DNA from: CAZKCK01 sp964552325
Lineage (GTDB): Bacteria > Bacteroidota > Bacteroidia > Bacteroidales > TTA-H9
DNA: 6,519 nt
Direction of reading: 5' to 3'
NCBI GenBank assembly: GCA_964552325.1
Contig: CAZKHA010000192.1
Span: 1-6,519, forward strand
Shown here: positions 6,519-6,519 of the stretch, in pieces
Layout: each line of letters starts with the position of its first letter
Numbering within the stretch: position 1 is the stretch's first letter
Position numbers and translations under genes: made by a program
The notes under the pieces: model-generated
The model's input: only the letters and a program-made list of their open reading frames with translations
Databases searched by the model: none
Told to the model about the DNA's origin: nothing

Positions 6519-6519
6519 T

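Overview
The window is almost entirely coding on the + strand. It carries three complete genes in a row, preceded by about 460 bases of AT-rich non-coding DNA and followed by a short tail with a strong hairpin. Each predicted protein starts with a Sec signal peptide. Each also ends in a domain of about 80 residues of the type A C-terminal sorting kind used by the type IX secretion system (T9SS), with the hallmark 'YPNP' or 'VPNP' entry, a central 'N-hydrophobic-x-G' turn and a final 'L-x-x-G-x-Y-hydrophobic-hydrophobic' strand. T9SS cargo domains, AT-rich non-coding DNA and A-rich start contexts without a Shine-Dalgarno motif all point to the phylum Bacteroidota. The genus cannot be told from the sequence.

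Layout: 1-461 non-coding, with several imperfect inverted repeats, a sequence resembling a dispersed extragenic repeat, a weak terminator-like element and a 14-base palindrome. 462-3113 is an aryl-sulfate sulfotransferase-like protein fused to five Ig/PKD-like repeats and a sorting domain. 3150-4151 is a small secreted protein with two tandem glycogen-binding-like (CBM48/CBM20-type) beta-sandwich domains and a sorting domain. 4161-6455 is a CotH-family secreted kinase with a beta-sandwich linker, a lamin-tail domain and a sorting domain. 6487-6518 is a 13-pair hairpin at the window edge, probably the operon terminator.

The gaps between genes are 36 and 9 bases, so at least the last two genes, and probably all three, are co-transcribed. 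Inference: the locus delivers three surface or secreted proteins: a potential sulfate-transfer enzyme, a carbohydrate-binding-like adaptor, and a potential protein or glycan kinase. This could be a cell-surface modification module. The family assignments rest on motif recognition by eye. The joint function is a hypothesis, and nothing in the sequence shows the substrates. No mobile element, CRISPR array, tRNA or rRNA was seen.
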